64,000 nt of DNA from Porticoccus sp965660005 (GTDB taxonomy: Bacteria > Pseudomonadota > Gammaproteobacteria > Pseudomonadales > Porticoccaceae), in the NCBI RefSeq assembly GCF_965660005.1, contig NZ_CBFHYF010000001.1, positions 62,001 through 126,000 on the forward strand. Direction: 5' to 3'. Of this stretch, positions 59,733 through 64,000 are shown one piece after another (the stretch's first letter is position 1; each line of letters begins with the position of its first letter). Made by a program: the position numbers and the translations under genes. The notes under the pieces were generated by a model that was not told where the DNA came from, did not search any database, and worked only from the letters and a program-made list of their open reading frames with translations.

Positions 59733-61085
59733 TCAGGCTGGTCGGGCAATCAATACGACAACATCCTCTGTTGACTGATTGATTAATAATGTTTCCAGTC
59801 GCTCAGCAGGCAACAAAACGGCCTCCTCCATCAATAGGTGGTGACCACCCAGCACAACAACACCCTCAACCACCACCAGCAGGCCATAACAACCCGTAGC
59901 GGGCAACAAATAACCGGATCCGGGCAGTAAGGTCAGCCGCCATACACGGAAATCGTCAAACGTCACCACTTCCACCAATAGATATCCCGGACTCTCCTCC
60001 AGAATGGCCAACTCTGGCAAACCGGGTGTCTCAAGCGACATCATGGCTACTGCCTGCTCGGTATCCCAATGCCCCTGAGTAAGGACTTTCTGGGCGAATG
60101 ACAAAATCCTTCGCTCATAAACCGGGGTCTGGAATTCCACCGTACGGACCCCGTGCTGCAGCGCGTGGGGCATCAACAGGGGGACCTTGACCACATTGCC
60201 CACAGAGAGCGGCAACAGCGCTGTAAAGCGGTTCATTTCGTCCCGCAGCTGGTGTTCCCGTTGCTGCAGTTGCTCTGGCAGCTCACGGAACCAGGCTTGC
60301 AGGCACCGTGCCGGAACCGGCACGTTGGCATCGATATCCAGCGCTTCTCGTCGCTGATCAAAAAGGTCATCGATTTCGCGTCGGACGGTTTCATAACGCT
60401 TCACTGCTGCCAGAAAGTCCGCCCTGAAATCATCGTCAGAGGAGTAAGTCGCCCTCACTTCCGGATCGAAACCAAAACGAATGGCACCCTTGCCTTCCGG
60501 CCAGGCATCACGATCAATATGTGTGACGACATAGACCTCGCGTTTTTCCTCGTGCAGTTCGAAATACAGATCGCCGTAGACTTCCTCCGCCAAGGGATCA
60601 AGTATCTTGAGTAAATTGATATGCCGTTCTGCGCCAGCTGCAAGCCGGCGCGGCCCGACCGATAGCACCCAGGGCAAGGGGCTGCGGGCGACCCCATCAC
60701 TGATATAAGACTGACCACGCTGCTCGATACCGGTGAACCAGATTTCCCGTCCCCAGGGCTTGTCAATAGCTACCGGCTCCAGACGCATGGGGCGGTCCAG
60801 AAAAAGCAAGGGCAAACCGTAGGCAGCACAGAAATCCCCCAGGTCAAAACAATCGTGATCCAGCAATGTCAGCTGATCAGCGAGCTGCTCATCCAGCGCA
60901 GTTACTGTAAAGGTGATCCGGCCTTCCAGTTGCTGAAAAATAGCCAGTAACTCAATGAGTGGCGAACCGGGCAGATAATACTGCTCATAGGCATAGTGGA
61001 TAGCCAGACTATCCCAGGGGCTTGCCGACTTGGCCAGCCACTTCTCAAGAGCGTGTTCAGGATTTTTTGTTCGGAGGATATCCAA
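59733..61085 (-). CDS. Phosphomannose isomerase-like protein of unknown function
   Basis: A 450-residue protein. KPWGREIWFTG at about residue 110, FELHEEKREVYVV, MPHALQHGVRTVEFQTPVYERRIL and a C-terminal cupin-like segment (GCYGLLVVVEGVVVLGG) recall type I mannose-6-phosphate isomerase. The usual QxHP zinc motif is ELHEE here, so one ligand is changed although both histidines remain. The insertion between these parts is long and charged. It may be a divergent isomerase or a non-catalytic relative. It stands alone, divergent from the lipoprotein gene. Confidence 0.6.
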   Translation of the reverse strand: MDILRTKNPEHALEKWLAKSASPWDSLAIHYAYEQYYLPGSPLIELLAIFQQLEGRITFTVTALDEQLADQLTLLDHDCFDLGDFCAAYGLPLLFLDRPMRLEPVAIDKPWGREIWFTGIEQRGQSYISDGVARSPLPWVLSVGPRRLAAGAERHINLLKILDPLAEEVYGDLYFELHEEKREVYVVTHIDRDAWPEGKGAIRFGFDPEVRATYSSDDDFRADFLAAVKRYETVRREIDDLFDQRREALDIDANVPVPARCLQAWFRELPEQLQQREHQLRDEMNRFTALLPLSVGNVVKVPLLMPHALQHGVRTVEFQTPVYERRILSFAQKVLTQGHWDTEQAVAMMSLETPGLPELAILEESPGYLLVEVVTFDDFRVWRLTLLPGSGYLLPATGCYGLLVVVEGVVVLGGHHLLMEEAVLLPAERLETLLINQSTEDVVVLIARPA

Positions 61086-61185
61086 GCTGATCAGGTCCGG
61101 TTATTTGGCAGCAGAGTCTAACAAAAAAGCCGCTATCTCGCCGAATCAATAGTATGTCGATCAAAAGGATCTCACCGTAATCAAC

Positions 61186-61214
61186 TTGACAAGAACCAGA
61201 TGCACATCTTTACT
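61186..61214 (+). promoter_or_regulatory. Sigma-70 promoter of the small lipoprotein gene
   Basis: A perfect -35 TTGACA (61186-61191), 17 bases, then TTTACT (61209-61214), four of six to the -10 consensus. The leader would be about 63 bases, ending in AGAAGG before the ATG. Confidence 0.65.
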
Positions 61215-61283
61215 GAACCTGCCAGGATCTCATAACAATCACACAAGATCCCTCAACATCCACCAAACCAGAAGGCTCGTATT

Positions 61284-61562
61284 ATGAACAAATCACGCAA
61301 ACTACCGGCGTATCTTGCAACAGCTGTGATGGCTGTTTTTTTACTACCGGGCTGCGCAGAAGATGAGGGGGCCGCAGAACAGCCTGTAATGGAGGAGGCT
61401 GTAGAGAATGCCCAACAAGCGATGGAAGAGACCGGCGAAGCTGCTGAAGAAATGGCAGGAGAGGCAAAGGAAGACATGAACGAAATGGCTGAGGACGCAA
61501 AGGAGACATCCGAAGAGCAATGGCAAGAGGCCAAAGAAGCCGTTGAAGAGACGAATCAATAA
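61284..61562 (+). CDS. Small Glu/Ala-rich lipoprotein
   Basis: A 92-residue protein with a lipoprotein signal peptide ending in the lipobox LPGC (Cys29). Nearly all of the mature part is Glu/Ala/Met-rich, with repeated short units such as EEMAGEAKEDMNEMAEDAKE that predict one long amphipathic acidic helix. Aspartate is at position +3, not +2, so the outer membrane is the likely destination. No family function is known. It has its own promoter and a strong terminator. Confidence 0.75.
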   Translation: MNKSRKLPAYLATAVMAVFLLPGCAEDEGAAEQPVMEEAVENAQQAMEETGEAAEEMAGEAKEDMNEMAEDAKETSEEQWQEAKEAVEETNQ

Positions 61563-61573
61563 ACAGCCTGATA

Positions 61574-61610
61574 ATGGGGTAAGTAAATTATTCCCACTGC
61601 TTACCCCCAT
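61574..61610 (+). other. First of two consecutive hairpins after the lipoprotein gene
   Basis: Arms ATGGGGTAAG (61574-61583) and CTTACCCCCAT (61600-61610, one bulged C) enclose a 16-base AT-rich loop, directly before the terminator hairpin. Together they leave almost no unpaired sequence after the stop codon. Confidence 0.5.
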
Positions 61611-61639
61611 AATAAAGCCGGCCCAGGGCCGGCTTTATT
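61611..61639. terminator. Bidirectional Rho-independent terminator
   Basis: A perfect 13-bp stem AATAAAGCCGGCC/GGCCGGCTTTATT with a 3-base loop. It lies between the convergent lipoprotein gene and fadA (stop at 61701) and can serve both strands. Confidence 0.88.
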
Positions 61640-61700
61640 ATGTACGGCACGGAGAGATACAAGCGGACAGAATTCACCCGAACATCAATCAAATACTCGC

Positions 61701-62879
61701 TTAGCTCAAGCGCTCAAACACCGTAGTCACTCCCTGCCCCAACCCGATACACATAGTTGAAGCCCCAAATGTACCGTTGCGCTGACGAAGAATGTTCAGC
61801 AATGTTCCGCTGATCCTGGCACCGGAGGCACCAAGCGGGTGTCCCAGCGCAATGGCACCACCATTGACATTCACCTTCTGGTCCAGACTGTTCAGCAGAC
61901 CGAGATCCTTCAATACCGGCAGCGACTGGGCAGCAAAAGCCTCGTTCAATTCTACATAATCAATGTCATCAATGGTCAGCCCGGCTTTTTTCAGCGCTGC
62001 ACGGGTAGCGGGCACTGGCCCATAGCCCATAATTGAGGGATCAACACCCGCTGCCGCCACAGAGATGACTTTTGCGATCGGCGTCAGACCCAAAGCGACC
62101 GCGCGCTCTGCAGACATCACCAACATGGCCGCCGCGCCATCGGTCACCTGAGAAGACGTGCCGGCAGTAACCGTGCCACTGACAGGATCGAACACCGTTT
62201 TCAGTTGCGACAGTCCCTCCAGGCTGGTTTCGGGGCGGATCGTCTCATCTTCCCGCATTAAATAGAGGCCGCCATTCTCATCATGGGCTTCAATCGGAAT
62301 AATTTCCTCGACAAAGCGGCCTGCGGCGCGGGCTTCAGCTGCCAGCTGATGAGAGCGAACACCGAATTCGTCCTGCTGCTCGCGAGTGATGCCATGAATT
62401 CGGGCCAGATATTCTGCAGTCAGGCCCATCATACCCGCAGCCTTGGCAACCCTGAGATTCTGTGCCGGATTGGGGTCATGATCATGCGTCATCGGCACAT
62501 GGCCGAGGTGTTCCACACCACCCACCAGATAAATATCGCCCAGCCCTGCCACTACATTGGCCGTGGCAATGTGCAATGCCGACATGGAGGAACCGCACAG
62601 CCGGTTGATTGTCATCGCAGGAACATGGTGGGGAATACGGGTACGCAGCGCCGTCATTCTGCCCACATTGAAGGACTGCTCACGACCCTGCATCACACAA
62701 CCCCAGAGAATGTCATCAATTTCAGCGGGGTTCAGCTGCGGATTGCGGTCAAGCAACCCTTCAATCAGTACCGCGCCAATTTCATCGGCACGACGATTCC
62801 TGAAGGAACCATTTTTCGAGCGGCCCATGGGGGTTCGTGCGCAATCAATAATCACCGTATCTCTTGGTTTCAAGCTCAC
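61701..62879 (-). CDS. fadA: 3-ketoacyl-CoA thiolase
   Basis: A 392-residue thiolase of fatty acid beta-oxidation. The acyl-accepting cysteine is Cys95 in NRLCGSSMSAL. The C-terminal catalytic His is in GHPLGASGARI, and the second cysteine is in CIGLGQGV. It cleaves 3-ketoacyl-CoA to acetyl-CoA as the beta subunit of the FadAB complex. It follows fadB by 32 bases. Confidence 0.96.
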   Translation of the reverse strand: MSLKPRDTVIIDCARTPMGRSKNGSFRNRRADEIGAVLIEGLLDRNPQLNPAEIDDILWGCVMQGREQSFNVGRMTALRTRIPHHVPAMTINRLCGSSMSALHIATANVVAGLGDIYLVGGVEHLGHVPMTHDHDPNPAQNLRVAKAAGMMGLTAEYLARIHGITREQQDEFGVRSHQLAAEARAAGRFVEEIIPIEAHDENGGLYLMREDETIRPETSLEGLSQLKTVFDPVSGTVTAGTSSQVTDGAAAMLVMSAERAVALGLTPIAKVISVAAAGVDPSIMGYGPVPATRAALKKAGLTIDDIDYVELNEAFAAQSLPVLKDLGLLNSLDQKVNVNGGAIALGHPLGASGARISGTLLNILRQRNGTFGASTMCIGLGQGVTTVFERLS

Positions 62880-62911
62880 AACAAATCTCCTGTTAACCTC
62901 CAGTCCGGCGA

Positions 62912-64000
62912 TCAGCCGTAATAACCTCGACCGCTGACGGCCATCTCTCGCATTGTTTCCGTGGGGGCATAGAGTTTACCCAGATGACCAAAACGATCGG
63001 CCATGGCACAGAAATTATCCAGGCCCATCTCATCCATCCAGCGAAAGATCCCACCACGAAATACCGGAAATCCCAGGCCATAAACCATCGCCATATCCGC
63101 TTCGGCGGGCGAACCCACCACACCGGATTCCAGACAATGGGCCAGCTCGATACACATGGGTACCATATAGCGAGCGACAATGTCCTCATCGGTGAGCTGG
63201 TGATAGTTGGAGACCAGAGGTTTGAACAGTTCTGCCACGGCATCGTCGACAAACTTTCCGGGCTTGCCGCGCCGGTCTTTCTGGTAAAGATAAAAACCCT
63301 TGCCATTTTTCTGACCCAACCGGTCGCTCTCAAACAGGGTGCGGGTGGGTGAAATATCCGCAGCATTTGCCATGCGATCCGGATAGCCCTCCACCATGCT
63401 GGGAAAACAGTGTACGGCGGTATCGATACCCACCACATCCATCAGATAGGCGGGGCCCATCGGCCAACCCCAGGCTTCCATCACCCGGTCAATGTGCTGG
63501 TAGTCAGCGCCATTGACGATCATCATGTCAAAGCCGAAAACTGCGGGAAACAGCACCCGGTTTACCAGAAAACCGGGGCAGTCATTCACCACAACGGGTT
63601 TCTTGCCCAACGCCAGTGCATGGGCCACGATGGTGCCCACCGTCTCATCGGAAGTCTTGCTGCCGCGAATCACTTCTACCAGAGGCATGGCGTGAACCGG
63701 ATTGAAGAAATGCATGCCACAGAAATTCTCCGGCCGCTTCAGATTTTCAGCCAGCACATCAATGGAAATCGTCGAGGTGTTGGATACCAGAATAGCATCC
63801 GGCTGAAGTCGCCCTTCAACGTCCGGTAAAACCATACTTTTGACCTTGACGTTCTCCACCACGGCTTCAATCACAATATCGGTATGCTCGATCCCGTCGT
63901 AGCTCAGCGAGGGCATAATTCTCGATAGCACGGAGCCTGATTCCAGTGGCGTCATTTGACCACGTTCCACCCGCTTGACCAGTAGCTTGTTCGCCTCGCT
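62912..64000 (-). CDS. fadB: Fatty oxidation complex alpha subunit (3' part, cut by window edge)
   Basis: The last 362 codons and the stop are present. They hold most of the 3-hydroxyacyl-CoA dehydrogenase domain: SNTSTISIDVLAENLKRPEN, GMHFFNPVHAMPLVEVI and NDCPGFLVNRVLFP, plus the C-terminal helical dehydrogenase repeat (KNGKGFYLYQ, FRGGIFRWMDEMG). The crotonase-type hydratase domain lies beyond the window. With FadA it forms the trifunctional complex. Confidence 0.95.
   Translation of the reverse strand, partial: SEANKLLVKRVERGQMTPLESGSVLSRIMPSLSYDGIEHTDIVIEAVVENVKVKSMVLPDVEGRLQPDAILVSNTSTISIDVLAENLKRPENFCGMHFFNPVHAMPLVEVIRGSKTSDETVGTIVAHALALGKKPVVVNDCPGFLVNRVLFPAVFGFDMMIVNGADYQHIDRVMEAWGWPMGPAYLMDVVGIDTAVHCFPSMVEGYPDRMANAADISPTRTLFESDRLGQKNGKGFYLYQKDRRGKPGKFVDDAVAELFKPLVSNYHQLTDEDIVARYMVPMCIELAHCLESGVVGSPAEADMAMVYGLGFPVFRGGIFRWMDEMGLDNFCAMADRFGHLGKLYAPTETMREMAVSGRGYYG

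Noticed and set aside
1..64000. CRISPR arrays, insertion sequences, prophage or integron elements
   Set aside because: No regularly spaced repeats, transposase, integrase or attachment-site duplications were seen.

Overview
The window is ordinary chromosome of a gammaproteobacterium. Gene order strongly resembles Pseudomonas and the marine Cellvibrionales-type relatives: gyrA-pheA-hisC-tyrA/aroA, mtaD-ubiG-mupP-yciK, zipA-ligA, lolCDE, and tRNA-Leu-tig-clpP-clpX-lon-hupB-ppiD. Base composition is near 50% GC by eye. A complete System I cytochrome c maturation cluster and two arsenosugar-type glycosyltransferases fit an aerobic, probably marine bacterium. I see no phage, insertion sequence, CRISPR array or rRNA. 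The taxonomic placement is inferred from gene order and protein resemblance, not from a search.

Layout. 1-5840 (minus): gyrA followed by aromatic amino acid genes pheA, hisC and the tyrA-aroA fusion, cut by the window edge. 6017-9531 (plus): deaminase mtaD, ubiquinone methyltransferase ubiG, muropeptide-recycling phosphatase mupP, and the SDR gene yciK. 9540-15000 (minus): an acyltransferase gene broken by an in-frame TGA, an epimerase with a 9-bp tandem repeat, rluB, scpB, scpA, yciO. 15123-17769 (minus): an accessory patch holding a thiamine-diphosphate enzyme coupled to a divergent citrate-synthase-like gene whose 3' end is fused to the remnant of an EAL-domain gene. 17994-21096 (plus): a tight five-gene operon ending in a PdxJ of unusual type. 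21113-30148: a DksA-like protein, an rRNA methyltransferase, an MFS transporter, ligA, zipA and smc.

30279-37901 (minus) is the ccmABCDEFGHI operon, with a carboxymuconolactone-decarboxylase-like gene inserted between ccmG and ccmH. 37987-39874 holds a small acidic protein and the glycosyltransferase pair. 40006-44920 holds a sirtuin, then an M14 peptidase, a GCS2 amide ligase and an FMN glutamate-synthase-like protein that may form a metabolite-modifying module. 45101-48865 is a DUF2062 gene and lolCDE. 49052-50831 is a small exported protein and sthA. 50979-59598 is the protein quality-control block: ppiD, hupB, lon, clpX, clpP, tig and tRNA-Leu. A good RpoH-type promoter precedes lon. 59733-64000 carries a phosphomannose-isomerase-like protein, a small lipoprotein, and fadA/fadB, the latter cut by the window edge.

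Best candidates for something undescribed: the thiamine-diphosphate/citrate-synthase-like pair and its deletion scar at 15260; the GCS2/M14/GltS-like cluster; the gene inserted in the ccm operon; and a nested palindrome that should form the 5' end of gyrA mRNA.
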